Of a stretch of DNA of 35,860 bases, positions 15,159 to 23,484 are shown piece by piece (within the stretch, counting starts at the first letter, position 1; every line of letters begins with the position of its first letter). This DNA is from Candidatus Bacteroides merdigallinarum (GTDB lineage Bacteria; Bacteroidota; Bacteroidia; Bacteroidales; Bacteroidaceae). The DNA is taken from the NCBI GenBank assembly GCA_019116285.1, contig DXBX01000011.1:1-35860 (forward strand). The letters are read 5' to 3'. The notes beneath the pieces were generated by a model. That model was given only the letters and a program-made list of their open reading frames with translations. It was not told the DNA's origin and made no database searches. The translations under genes were made by a program, and so were the position numbers.

Positions 15159-16475
15159 ATGAACGACTTATTGAGACAAATACGAAACGAACGCCGCGCC
15201 AACCTCTGGCTGGGTGTGGAGTTGATGGTGGTGTTCGCCGTGATGTGGTATCTGGTGGACTGGACGTATGTCACCGTCCGCACCTGGCTGCAACCGATGG
15301 GCTTCGACACGGAGCACTGTTATGACCTCACCTTCAACCGGCTGACCCCGCAAGCCGAGGGTTACCGACCCGGTGACGATGCCGAAGCGGACATGAAGAA
15401 CCTCCTGGAGATTGTGGAGCGGCTGCGCCATCGTCCCGGCGTGGAGTATGTGGCGGTGTCGCAGAACAGTATTCCTTATAATGATGGCAGCAACAGCTTC
15501 AACCTGCGCATCGACAGTGTGCTGACCCGTGGGATGTTGCGCTGGGGGCAGCCCGACTTCTTCCGGATGTTCCGTATACCTGCCGTCGCCGTGTTGACAG
15601 GGGATGGACGGAAGGTTGCTACCACCAGCCCCGATTCCTTGGCCGAGGCCGTGCATCGCTCGGACCGTAATGTCATCATCTCCCGCAACTATGTTTCCGC
15701 CGAGCGGTATGCCGACTTGGGCTTTGCCAATGCCTTGCCTTTGCTGGGATACGAGTGCGACTACACCCAGAGTGATGGCACCTATTCCTTCAAGATAGCG
15801 GGCATCTGCGAGCCGATGCGCTGGTCGCACTTCAGCACCACCGAGCAGTGGGGCGGGCCGATAGTGGGGTATGAGTTTCGCGATCCGGACATCATCAACC
15901 TGGGCAATCCCCTCTATGTGCAAGTCTCCCTCCGCCTCAAGCCCGAGGCCGACACCGGGGCGGACTTCGTGGAGGCGTTGCTGGACGATGCCGACCGCCT
16001 CTACACGCTGGGCAACGTCTTCCTGCTGGACGTGCAGCCCTTCACCGCCCTGCAACGCACGATGGAAATGGACGACGTGAACGAGGCACGCACGCAACTC
16101 TGCGTCATCGGCTTCTTGTTGCTGAATATCTTCCTGGGCGTTATCGGCACCTTCTGGTTTCGAACGCAGCATCGCCGCTCGGAGATAGCACTGCGCATGG
16201 CCTTTGGCAGCACCCGTCGCGGGGTGTTCCGTCGGCTCATTAAAGAAGGGCTTCTGTTGTTGACTCTTGCTGCCGTGCCCGCCGCTCTCATCGCCTTCAA
16301 TGTGGGCATGGCCGAGTTGGTAGACGTAGAACGGATGCCTTTCAATGCCGTCCGCTTTTTGTGGGCAGTAGGGTTGACATGGGTGTTGATGGCAGGGATG
16401 GTGGCGCTGGGCATCTGGTATCCCGCCCGTCAGGCCATGAAGATACAGCCGGCGGAGGCGTTGTATGACGAGTAA
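15159..16475 (+). CDS. FtsX/MacB-type ABC permease, type B, pair 4
   Basis: This 438-residue protein is the longest type B permease of the set. It starts LLRQIRNERRANLWLGVELMVVFAVMWY, with TM1 at about residues 18-39. The periplasmic domain opens PMGFDTEHCYDLTFNRL and includes IVERLRHRPGVEYVAVSQNSIPYNDGSNSFN, matching pair 3 block for block. TM2 is at about 313-333 (LLLNIFLGVIGTFWFR), and the coupling loop is RRSEIALRMAFGSTRRG (E342). Two further helices precede the common end WYPARQAMKIQPAEALYDE. It starts six bases after the type A gene. The close similarity of pairs 3 and 4 in both members suggests that a whole A-B pair, not single genes, was duplicated. Confidence 0.87.
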   Translation: MNDLLRQIRNERRANLWLGVELMVVFAVMWYLVDWTYVTVRTWLQPMGFDTEHCYDLTFNRLTPQAEGYRPGDDAEADMKNLLEIVERLRHRPGVEYVAVSQNSIPYNDGSNSFNLRIDSVLTRGMLRWGQPDFFRMFRIPAVAVLTGDGRKVATTSPDSLAEAVHRSDRNVIISRNYVSAERYADLGFANALPLLGYECDYTQSDGTYSFKIAGICEPMRWSHFSTTEQWGGPIVGYEFRDPDIINLGNPLYVQVSLRLKPEADTGADFVEALLDDADRLYTLGNVFLLDVQPFTALQRTMEMDDVNEARTQLCVIGFLLLNIFLGVIGTFWFRTQHRRSEIALRMAFGSTRRGVFRRLIKEGLLLLTLAAVPAALIAFNVGMAELVDVERMPFNAVRFLWAVGLTWVLMAGMVALGIWYPARQAMKIQPAEALYDE

Positions 16476-16476
16476 A

Positions 16477-16583
16477 AGTTGACAAGGGGACGAGTTAACG
16501 AGGCAACAAGGACTGTTAGTAGACAGACTTACAAATGATAAACCCTGTCCTCGTAGCCTTGTTAACTTGTCTACTCGTCAACT
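16477..16583. repeat. Inverted repeat of AGTTGACAAG-type words
   Basis: Left arm 16477-16511 and right arm 16557-16583 (ends AGTTGACAAG / TACTCGTCAACT), imperfect, with GACGAGTTAAC and GTTAACTTGTC in the arms. Shares its words with the repeat at 19244-19384, so both flank pair 5. It fills the gap between pairs 4 and 5. Confidence 0.8.
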
Positions 16584-16609
16584 AAATTATCATTTAATTA
16601 TCTACTCCT

Positions 16610-17938
16610 ATGAAACAATTGTTTAATCTCATCATCCAGCATCGCTTCTATGCGGCGGCCTGCATGGTCGGCACGGCTGTCACCCTGGCTTTTGTCATGG
16701 TGGTGGTGATGGTGTATGACCTCCGTACTGCCGACGTGGCCCCGGAGACGGAGCGCAGCCGGATGCTGTACCACACCGGGACGCAATGCATGCGCTCCGA
16801 CGGTACGAACATGATGGGCTACCGGGGGCTTGGGCCTGTGGCTTTCGATGCCTTGTACGGTGGCCTGCCGGGTGTGGACACCCTGACGTGGCACGGCGGA
16901 TTGCAGCAGGCTCTTTGCTCCCTCCCGGCTTCATCGGACCGTCGTTCCGTGTTCCTTCGCCCCGTGGCGGCCAATTGGTTCAGCTTCTTCCGCTATGACT
17001 TCGTGGCGGGACGTCCTTTCACACAGGCCGAGTATGACGCGGGGCGTGCCGCCTTCCAAGAGTCGGAGGACGAGTGGCGCAGCTACCGTAGTCAGGCGGA
17101 CGGGGTGGCCCGGCGTTTTGTGGTCATCACCGAACACCTGGCCCGCCAACTCTTCGGCGAGGCCGGTCGTGCCGTGGGCGGGGAGATGCTGTTGGATTTC
17201 CAGCCCGTGCGGGTGGCAGGCGTTGTACGCGATGTCAGTTCTGTCTTTCAGACGGCCTATGCCGAGGTGTGGGAACCCTTTACACTGCTGAACGAGCGTG
17301 AACAGTATGCAGTAAAAGAGACGGGAGGGCTGATAGGCTACCATTATCCCGTGATGCGCATGAAAAAAGATGCCCGTGCCGATGACATCCGTGCCGAGAT
17401 TTCCCGCCGTATGGACCGGTTGAATCAGTCTTCGGGCGGGGAATACGTCTTGAGCGACCCGCAAATCCATACCCACACGGAGTACACCTTCTTCCGGGGG
17501 AGCAGTATCGATGCCCGGCTGGTCTACGTGCTCCTGCTGGTTGTCCTGTTGGTAGTGCCTGCCGTGGGCATCTCGGGCCTGGTACATGCCCAGATGCAGG
17601 GCCGTCTGAGCGAGATAGCCATCCGTAAGGCCTACGGGGCGACGGATGCCGACATCATCGGTCGGCTGTTCTTGGAGAGTCTGGGCACGACGCTGACAGG
17701 CGGCTTGCTGGGCTATGGCCTGTCGTGCCTGCTGGTGGTGGCGGGCAGCACGTGGCTCTTCGGCACGGGCGGCGTGGAGGCATCGGGTATCGTGCTGGGA
17801 GGCGACTTGCTGTTCCGTCCCGTGCTGTTCGGCGCGGTATTGTTGGCTTGTTTGGTGTTTAACGCATTGTCTACGTTGTTGCCCGCCTGGATAGCGGTGC
17901 GGCGCAACATCGCATTTACATTGGTAGGAGGAGAATAG
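16610..17938 (+). CDS. FtsX/MacB-type ABC permease, type A, pair 5
   Basis: This 442-residue protein is the most divergent type A permease. It starts MKQLFNLIIQHRFYAAACMVGTA with TM1 at about residues 14-38, then DLRTADVAPETERSR, which resembles pair 4. The periplasmic domain has an added segment of about 20 residues (around QESEDEWRSYRSQADG) before VVITEHLARQLFG. TM2 is at about 303-323, followed by VGISGLVHAQMQGRL. The coupling loop is SEIAIRKAYGATDAD (E335), with TM3 and TM4 before the end NIAFTLVGGE. The INLSG text after TM2 in the other type A proteins is changed to VGISG here. The partner begins five bases after the stop. Confidence 0.86.
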   Translation: MKQLFNLIIQHRFYAAACMVGTAVTLAFVMVVVMVYDLRTADVAPETERSRMLYHTGTQCMRSDGTNMMGYRGLGPVAFDALYGGLPGVDTLTWHGGLQQALCSLPASSDRRSVFLRPVAANWFSFFRYDFVAGRPFTQAEYDAGRAAFQESEDEWRSYRSQADGVARRFVVITEHLARQLFGEAGRAVGGEMLLDFQPVRVAGVVRDVSSVFQTAYAEVWEPFTLLNEREQYAVKETGGLIGYHYPVMRMKKDARADDIRAEISRRMDRLNQSSGGEYVLSDPQIHTHTEYTFFRGSSIDARLVYVLLLVVLLVVPAVGISGLVHAQMQGRLSEIAIRKAYGATDADIIGRLFLESLGTTLTGGLLGYGLSCLLVVAGSTWLFGTGGVEASGIVLGGDLLFRPVLFGAVLLACLVFNALSTLLPAWIAVRRNIAFTLVGGE

Positions 17939-17943
17939 CGATT

Positions 17944-19197
17944 ATGTGGAGACAAATATATCATCAACTGTGGAACCAGCGTCGTGCCAACGCTTGGCTT
18001 TGGGTGGAACTGGCCTTGGTGACGGTCATCCTGTGGTATGGCATAGACTTGGTGTATAACTACGAAGGAGCGGCCTTGCAGCCCAAGGGCTATGACACCG
18101 ACGGTGTGTTCGACCTCATGGTGGGCACCAAGCCGCTGGAGGTTGTCGAAGATGCGGATAATCGGCGGGCAGGGGAGGACTTCACCTATCTATATAACCT
18201 CGTCAGGGACTATCCCGGCGTGGAGGAACTCTGCGCCTACTATGGCAGTGTGCCCTATTCGAACGAAAGCATGATAGAAGGTTATGCCCCGCACACCGAT
18301 TCTACCCACGTGGTGCATTGTTATATCCGCTATGTCACGGCCTCTTACTTCCGGGTGTTCCGCCTGAAGCCTTTGGCCGGGCAGTTGGACGAAAGCCGCT
18401 GGCTGCCCGCCGAGCATCCCGTGCCTGTGCTGATGAGTGCCGACTTGGCGGATTCCTTGTTCCATACGTCGGCATATAACGATGCTGTGGGCAAGACTTG
18501 CTTCAATCCTTATTGGCTGAACACTCCCAATCCTGTGACCAACTACCGGGTGATGGCCGTGCTTCCCCGCCATAAGCTGAATGATTACGAGCGTTACGAG
18601 CCGTTCATCTACCTGCCCGTGGACAAGGCTTTGTTCTGGCAGCACATTGCCGTGCGGGTTTCTCCCGACCGTGTGGCAGGCTTTGCCGAACGCTTCCGCC
18701 GCGACATGCAGTCTGTGTTCGACCGTGGCATCTTCTACCTGGATCACATCCGACCGTATGCGGACATGAAGGCGGCCTACGATGTGGAGCAGGGCACCGT
18801 GAACTACCTGAACACGACGTATGCCGTGGCGGCGTTCTTCGGTTTTAACGTCTTTCTCTGCGTGCTGGCCACCTTCTGGTACCGCACCCGTAAGCGGCGT
18901 TGCGAGATAGCCCTGCGTATGGCGATGGGGAGCAGCCGCCGCACCGTGATGCGTCATTTCCTGCTGGAAGGCCTTATGGTGCTTCTGCTTGCTGCCATGC
19001 CTGCCCTTGTCGTGGTTTGGAACCTGCAGATGGCCGACCTGACGGTGCACACCTTGGTGAATGCCTCGTGGGGACGCTTCATCGGATGCTTCCTGACTGC
19101 ATTGGTCCTGCTGGCGGGTGTCATCGTGCTTGGCATCTGGTATCCCGCCCGCAAGGCGATGCAAATGTTGCCGGCGGAGGCGTTGCATGACGAGTGA
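17944..19197 (+). CDS. FtsX/MacB-type ABC permease, type B, pair 5
   Basis: This 417-residue type B permease is the last of the ten. It starts QIYHQLWNQRRANAWLWVELALVTVILWYGID, with TM1 at about residues 18-40. Its periplasmic part opens PKGYDTDGVFDL and has LYNLVRDYPGVEELCAYYGSVPYSNES, parallel to the other type B proteins. TM2 is at about 292-312 (FGFNVFLCVLATFWYR), the coupling loop is RRCEIALRMAMGSSRRT (E321), and the protein ends WYPARKAMQMLPAEALHDE. The very first residues (HQLWNQRRANAW) are closest to pair 1, although the rest follows pairs 3-4; this mixed pattern could reflect gene conversion. It is followed by a strong terminator and converges on a minus-strand gene. Confidence 0.87.
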   Translation: MWRQIYHQLWNQRRANAWLWVELALVTVILWYGIDLVYNYEGAALQPKGYDTDGVFDLMVGTKPLEVVEDADNRRAGEDFTYLYNLVRDYPGVEELCAYYGSVPYSNESMIEGYAPHTDSTHVVHCYIRYVTASYFRVFRLKPLAGQLDESRWLPAEHPVPVLMSADLADSLFHTSAYNDAVGKTCFNPYWLNTPNPVTNYRVMAVLPRHKLNDYERYEPFIYLPVDKALFWQHIAVRVSPDRVAGFAERFRRDMQSVFDRGIFYLDHIRPYADMKAAYDVEQGTVNYLNTTYAVAAFFGFNVFLCVLATFWYRTRKRRCEIALRMAMGSSRRTVMRHFLLEGLMVLLLAAMPALVVVWNLQMADLTVHTLVNASWGRFIGCFLTALVLLAGVIVLGIWYPARKAMQMLPAEALHDE

Positions 19198-19243
19198 AAG
19201 TGTTTTAGACGCTAATGGGTAAGTAGTAGTTTTGTATAAGCCG

Positions 19244-19384
19244 GTTGACAAGTTGACGAGTTGACAAGTACTTCCCTAACATTATAGAAAATATGTATAA
19301 TAGACTGCGAATTATTTTTTGCAGTCTATTTTTTTATTTTTCCCTAGGTCTATAAACCACTTGTCAACTTGTCAACTTGACAAC
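19244..19384. repeat. Inverted repeat of GTTGACAAGTTGAC-type words enclosing a terminator
   Basis: Left arm 19244-19270 and right arm 19358-19384 (TTGACAAGTTGACGAG / CTTGTCAACTTGTCAA). Word family shared with 16477-16583. The loop contains the hairpin at 19299-19345. Confidence 0.85.
19299..19345. terminator. Intrinsic terminator after the permease locus
   Basis: A perfect 10-bp stem AATAGACTGC / GCAGTCTATT (19299-19308 and 19321-19330) is followed by TTTTTATTTTT. It ends the + strand permease locus. The loop is T-rich (ATTATTTTTT), so minus-strand termination is less certain. Confidence 0.85.
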
Positions 19385-19399
19385 CCAAGTAGTAGGGAA

Positions 19400-19487
19400 A
19401 ACGGAAGAGCTATCGCAAGCTGATGATAGTACTTTCGTTGCCCGATGATAGTACTATCGTCGGCTGTCGATAGGGCTATCGCAAAAC
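19400..19487. repeat. Four tandem 22-bp units with GATAG-N2-CTATC dyads
   Basis: Unit starts 19400, 19422, 19444 and 19466 are 22 bp apart. Unit 3 holds GATAGTACTATC, unit 4 CGATAGGGCTATCG, unit 2 GATAGTACTTTC, and unit 1 is decayed (GAGCTATCGC). It lies 20 bases beyond the stop of the minus-strand gene ending at 19508. The rest of 19198-19507 has no gene. Confidence 0.85.
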
Positions 19488-19507
19488 GAGTGTCAAGGTT
19501 ATCGGGT

Positions 19508-20743
19508 TTACCCTATCCGCTTGCACCCGTTCACCTGGAAAAACTCTTCCATCATCCGCTGGTAGTTGCCGTGCACGAGGATGTGGTGATTGCCCAGCGG
19601 GTTCTTCAGGAAGTAGTCGGCGGGGGTATCCAGGTGGACACGTACCTGGGTGCGGCACAGGTTGAGGTAGTTGGTGTTCTCCGTCAGCGTGCCCGTGCTG
19701 AGGTAATACTCGTCCAGACATTCGCCGCCGCACTTCACGAGGGTGACATCTCCCGTGGGGGCGATGCCCTGGATGCCGATGCCCCGTTGCGTCTCGAAGT
19801 GGCTGCGCAGGATGAAGCGTTCGGTCTGCCGCAGGCCGATGGTGCAGTGGGAGAAGACCACCTCGTTGGTCCGGGCACTGATCATCGACGGATTGGCCAT
19901 GAACGCGGGTTGTCTCGTCAGCACCCGCACGGCCAGCATGGTGAAGACCGACTGGAGGTCGCCTTCGCACCCCGCGATGATGCCCTCGTCGTTGAGCAGG
20001 GACAAGGCGAGACAACCCGTAGTGCCGGTGGTCTCTATCAGGCGGAAGCAACTCAGGGTGAGGGCGGACAGATGTTCCTCGTCCACGATGCGTTGGATGG
20101 CCCGATAGAGGCGCATGGCTTTCAGCAGATCCTCCGGCGTGGCTTCGCGACAAGCCAGGGCGCGGGAAGCCAAGTCCGCACAAGCCTCGCCCACTTCTTC
20201 ATCGGTCACTTGATGGTAATAGTCATAGATACGCTCCAAGGGAATGTCCGTGTATTCGATGCCCCAGCGTTGCTTGCCCAGGAGGTAGTCCACGTTGCTG
20301 GCGATGAGCCATGACGAGGGCGTGCCCATCACGCCGATGCGCGATCCCCAAAGCCGGCGTTGTGCCATGAAGTTGCTGTGCATCACGAAGATGCGTTTGA
20401 TGATTTCCGTCAGTTCGCCATGCAGGATTTCCGTCTTGACACCCCGTCCGCGGAGCCAGGCGGATACTTCGAGGGCCGAGGCCAGCGAGTTCTGCATCCC
20501 GTCGGCCAGGAGGATGGTGGGGCGGGGCAGATGGTCGAAGTGCTGGATGATGAGCCGCTCCACGCCCCCAGTGGCGATGAACAGCAGGCTGAAGTCGTCC
20601 GGGGTCAGGCGGTTCATATCCTTGTAATCGACAAAGCGTACGGTGAAATATTTCTCCAGTTCGGCCAGCAAGACCTCGTGACATCCACGCACGGTGGTCC
20701 GGTCGTGCAGCATGGAGGCAAAGGTGATTAGGTTGACTATCAT
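19508..20743 (-). CDS. L-fucose/L-arabinose isomerase-fold protein
   Basis: This 411-residue cytosolic protein resembles COG2407-type proteins (L-fucose isomerase and relatives). Seen: an N-terminal Rossmann-like half (VNLITFASMLHDR near the start, then LLFIATGGVERLI and TILLADGMQNSLASALEVSAWL). A middle part has RIGVMGTPSSWLIASNVD. The C-terminal half contains LIETTGTTGCLALSLLNDEGIIAGCEGDLQS, which fits the metal-site half of this fold (candidate ligands in EGD and nearby acids), and it ends with LGNHHILVHGNYQR, where family members carry a conserved His. Whether it isomerises a sugar, or which one, cannot be told. No sugar genes are adjacent. It stands alone between converging and diverging neighbours. 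Confidence 0.65.
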   Translation of the reverse strand: MIVNLITFASMLHDRTTVRGCHEVLLAELEKYFTVRFVDYKDMNRLTPDDFSLLFIATGGVERLIIQHFDHLPRPTILLADGMQNSLASALEVSAWLRGRGVKTEILHGELTEIIKRIFVMHSNFMAQRRLWGSRIGVMGTPSSWLIASNVDYLLGKQRWGIEYTDIPLERIYDYYHQVTDEEVGEACADLASRALACREATPEDLLKAMRLYRAIQRIVDEEHLSALTLSCFRLIETTGTTGCLALSLLNDEGIIAGCEGDLQSVFTMLAVRVLTRQPAFMANPSMISARTNEVVFSHCTIGLRQTERFILRSHFETQRGIGIQGIAPTGDVTLVKCGGECLDEYYLSTGTLTENTNYLNLCRTQVRVHLDTPADYFLKNPLGNHHILVHGNYQRMMEEFFQVNGCKRIG

Positions 20744-20771
20744 TGTGTGGTCTGTTTTAGGTTTGGTGGCG

Positions 20772-20779
20772 TAAAGGTA
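20772..20779 (-). promoter_or_regulatory. Possible -7 element for the isomerase-fold gene
   Basis: On the minus strand the sequence reads TACCTTTA, one base from TAnnTTTG, about 29 bases before the ATG at 20743. No TTG at the expected distance, so support is weak. Confidence 0.35.
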
Positions 20780-20883
20780 GCCCTTTCGGCTGAGTTTGCA
20801 TAGCTTTTCCCGTTGATTTGCTTTAATAATTCTAAAAGCCCGCTAACAGTCCCGGAGTGGGCTTCCTCCAACGACATTTATAC

Positions 20884-20942
20884 TTGTAGGTACTTAATTC
20901 ATCTTTATAATTTTGCACACTTGCCGATATTGCTTACATTTG
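20884..20942 (+). promoter_or_regulatory. Overlapping Bacteroidetes-type promoters for the aminotransferase gene
   Basis: Two elements fit TTG-N19..21-TAnnTTTG. In one, TTG at 20913-20915 is 19 bases before TACATTTG (20935-20942). In the other, TTG at 20884-20886 is 21 bases before TAATTTTG (20908-20915). The TTG of the first lies inside the -7 of the second. The nearer one predicts a leader of about 35 bases. Confidence 0.7.
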
Positions 20943-20984
20943 CACCTCAATTACTTGCTAAATTAATTAAAAGGAAAACAGACA

Positions 20985-22184
20985 ATGCCTGCTATATCTA
21001 TCCGCGGGGTCGAGATGCCCGCATCGCCTATTCGTAAACTGGCCCCCTTGGCCGAAGCTGCCAAACAGCGCGGGGTGCATGTGTATCAGCTCAACATCGG
21101 ACAGCCTGACGTGCCCACGCCTCAGGTGGCCTTGGATGCCATTCGGAATATTGACCGTAAGGTCTTGGAGTATAGTCCCAGCCAGGGCTTCCGGAGCTAT
21201 CGCGAGAAACTCACGGGCTATTACGAGAAGTATAACATTCACCTCACCGCAGACGACATCATCATTACCGCCGGAGGTTCGGAGGCCGTTCTCTTCGCCT
21301 TCCTGGCGTGCCTCAATCCGGGTGACGAGATCATCGTGCCCGAGCCCGCCTATGCCAACTACATGGCGTTCGCCATTTCCGCCGGTGCCAAGATACGCAC
21401 CATCGCCACTACCATCGAGGAAGGCTTTGCCCTACCCAAGGTGGAGAAGTTCGAGGAACTGATCAACGAGCGTACCCGTGCCATCCTCATTTGCAATCCC
21501 AACAATCCGACGGGATATCTTTATTCGCGCCGCGAGATGAACCAAATACGCGACTTGGTCAAGAAGTACGACCTCTTCCTCTTTTCGGACGAGGTTTACC
21601 GCGAGTTCATCTACACCGGCTCGCCCTACATCTCCGCCTGCCATCTCGAAGGCATCGAACAAAACGTGGTGCTCATCGACTCCGTGTCCAAGCGTTACTC
21701 GGAGTGCGGCATCCGTATAGGTGCCCTCATCACGAAGAATCCGGAAATCCGTCAGGCCGTGATGAAGTTCTGCCAGGCGCGGCTCAGTCCCCCGCTGATT
21801 GGCCAGATTGCCGCCGAGGCTTCGCTGGACGTGGACGATGACTATATGCGCGACGTCTATGACGAATACGTGGAGCGTCGCAAGTGCTTGATTGACGGCT
21901 TGAACCGAATCCCGGGTGTCTATTCGCCCATCCCGATGGGAGCTTTCTACACGGTGGCGCGCCTTCCGGTGGACGACTCGGACAAGTTCTGTGCCTGGTG
22001 CCTCTCCGATTTCCAATATGAGGGACAGACCATCTTCATGGCACCTGCCTCGGGTTTCTACACCACGCCTGGCGCGGGACACGACGAGGTGCGCATCTCC
22101 TACACCTTGAAGAAGGAGGACCTGATGCGCGCGCTGCACGTGCTGCAAAAGGCGTTGGAAGCTTATCCGGGGAGGACGGAGTGA
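20985..22184 (+). CDS. Class I/II pyridoxal-phosphate aminotransferase (AspAT-like)
   Basis: This 399-residue cytosolic enzyme moves an amino group between an amino acid and a 2-oxo acid using PLP. Seen: LNIGQPDVPTP near the start (substrate-side Gly), the PLP phosphate region AGGSEAVLFAFL, NPNNPTG, the cofactor-contacting FSDEVYREF, and the Schiff-base lysine K236 in DSVSKRYSECGIRIGA. The C-terminal substrate Arg is in DEVRISYTL. Length and order match the AspAT subgroup Ib. The exact amino donor is not decided by these motifs. It starts after two overlapping promoters and ends 43 bases before an ABC permease gene, so the two probably share a transcript. Confidence 0.88.
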   Translation: MPAISIRGVEMPASPIRKLAPLAEAAKQRGVHVYQLNIGQPDVPTPQVALDAIRNIDRKVLEYSPSQGFRSYREKLTGYYEKYNIHLTADDIIITAGGSEAVLFAFLACLNPGDEIIVPEPAYANYMAFAISAGAKIRTIATTIEEGFALPKVEKFEELINERTRAILICNPNNPTGYLYSRREMNQIRDLVKKYDLFLFSDEVYREFIYTGSPYISACHLEGIEQNVVLIDSVSKRYSECGIRIGALITKNPEIRQAVMKFCQARLSPPLIGQIAAEASLDVDDDYMRDVYDEYVERRKCLIDGLNRIPGVYSPIPMGAFYTVARLPVDDSDKFCAWCLSDFQYEGQTIFMAPASGFYTTPGAGHDEVRISYTLKKEDLMRALHVLQKALEAYPGRTE

Positions 22185-22227
22185 ACGGACTTGGTCTACG
22201 GGACGAATCTTCCATGCCGGATTGCTT

Positions 22228-23472
22228 ATGAATCTTCCGCTTTTCATCGCCCGCCGCCTTTATCGTGGCACGCCGGGAGCGCGCCAGGCCTCCCGGCCCG
22301 CGGTGCTCATTGCCAAGACCGGCATTGCCGTGGGCTTGGCGGTGATGCTCGTGGCCGTATCCGTGGTCGTGGGCTTCAAGAGTGAGGTGCGAGAGAAAAT
22401 CGTGGGCTTTGGCGGACATATCCAGGTGACCAACCTGCAGCAGATGCAACCTACCGAGCCACTGCCCATCGGGGTGGACAAGGCATTGGAGGACGAACTG
22501 GCTGCCCTGCCGGAGGTGATGCACGTGCAGCGCTTCTCGCTCAAGCCGGGGCTGGTGAAGACAGCCACGGCCTTCCAAGGGATGGTGTTGAAGGGCATCG
22601 GAGAGGAGTATGATACGCGCTTTTGGCAACGTCATCTGGTGGAGGGGGAATGGCCTGCATTCAGCGATAGCCTCTCATCGGGGCGCGTGGTGCTCTCCCG
22701 GGCATTGGCCGATAAGCTGGTGCTGGAGTTGGGAGACAAGCTGGATACCTATTACATCGAAGACGAGGTGCGCGTGCGTCGCCTGACGGTGGCGGGCATC
22801 TATGAGACGCATTTCGCGGAGTATGACAATCTTTTCCTTTTCACGGACCTGCATACCGTGAATCGCCTGAATGGCTGGGCTCCCGATCAAGTGGGGGGGG
22901 TAGAGATCCTTCTGGAGGATTATGAAGCATTGGATGCCGCCATCTGGGAGGTCGGGACGTTGCTTGAGGGACGTGAGGACCGTCACGGCGCACGCTATGT
23001 CGCACATGGCGTGGAGCAGCTCAATCCTGCGCTTTTCGCGTGGCTGGATATCCTGGACGTGGACATTTGGGTCATCTTGGTGCTGATGATGGGCGTGGCG
23101 GGCTTCACTATCATCTCCGGCTTGCTGATTCTCATCATCGAACGCACGGCGATGATAGGCACGTTGAAGTCGCTGGGAGCGGATGACAGGACGGTGCGTC
23201 GTGTCTTCTTGTGGCTCTCCGTCCTTCTCATTGGCCGGGGGATGGTGTGGGGCAATGTCGTTGGCCTGGGGCTTTGTCTGGCGCAGCGGCTGACGGGCTT
23301 CCTGACGTTGGATGCGGCCACATACTATATGGATCGGGTACCCGTGGTCATCAATGGTTGGTATGTCCTTTTGCTGAACATCGGGACACTAGTGGCCTCG
23401 GTACTGATGTTGGTGGGGCCTTCATGCCTGATTGCGCGGATACGGCCGGCGGATTCGATGAGGTACGAGTGA
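22228..23472 (+). CDS. LolC/LolE-like lipoprotein-release permease
   Basis: This 414-residue FtsX-family permease differs from the ten of the export locus. It starts NLPLFIARRLYRG, followed by SRPAVLIAKTGIAVGLAVMLVAVSVVVGFKSEVREKIVGFGGHI, the classic LolC/E opening with TM1 at about residues 28-48. Further helices lie at about 275-300, 320-345 and 365-390, and the loop has ERTAMIGTLKSLGADDRTVRR. The frame begins at a TTG two codons earlier; the ATG at 22228 is preferred. Known role of the family: with an ATPase (LolD) it extracts lipoproteins from the inner membrane for delivery to the outer membrane. The ATPase is not adjacent. It follows the aminotransferase gene and converges with the next gene, only 12 bases apart. 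Confidence 0.83.
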   Translation: MNLPLFIARRLYRGTPGARQASRPAVLIAKTGIAVGLAVMLVAVSVVVGFKSEVREKIVGFGGHIQVTNLQQMQPTEPLPIGVDKALEDELAALPEVMHVQRFSLKPGLVKTATAFQGMVLKGIGEEYDTRFWQRHLVEGEWPAFSDSLSSGRVVLSRALADKLVLELGDKLDTYYIEDEVRVRRLTVAGIYETHFAEYDNLFLFTDLHTVNRLNGWAPDQVGGVEILLEDYEALDAAIWEVGTLLEGREDRHGARYVAHGVEQLNPALFAWLDILDVDIWVILVLMMGVAGFTIISGLLILIIERTAMIGTLKSLGADDRTVRRVFLWLSVLLIGRGMVWGNVVGLGLCLAQRLTGFLTLDAATYYMDRVPVVINGWYVLLLNIGTLVASVLMLVGPSCLIARIRPADSMRYE

Positions 23473-23484
23473 GAGTCCGTCTTC

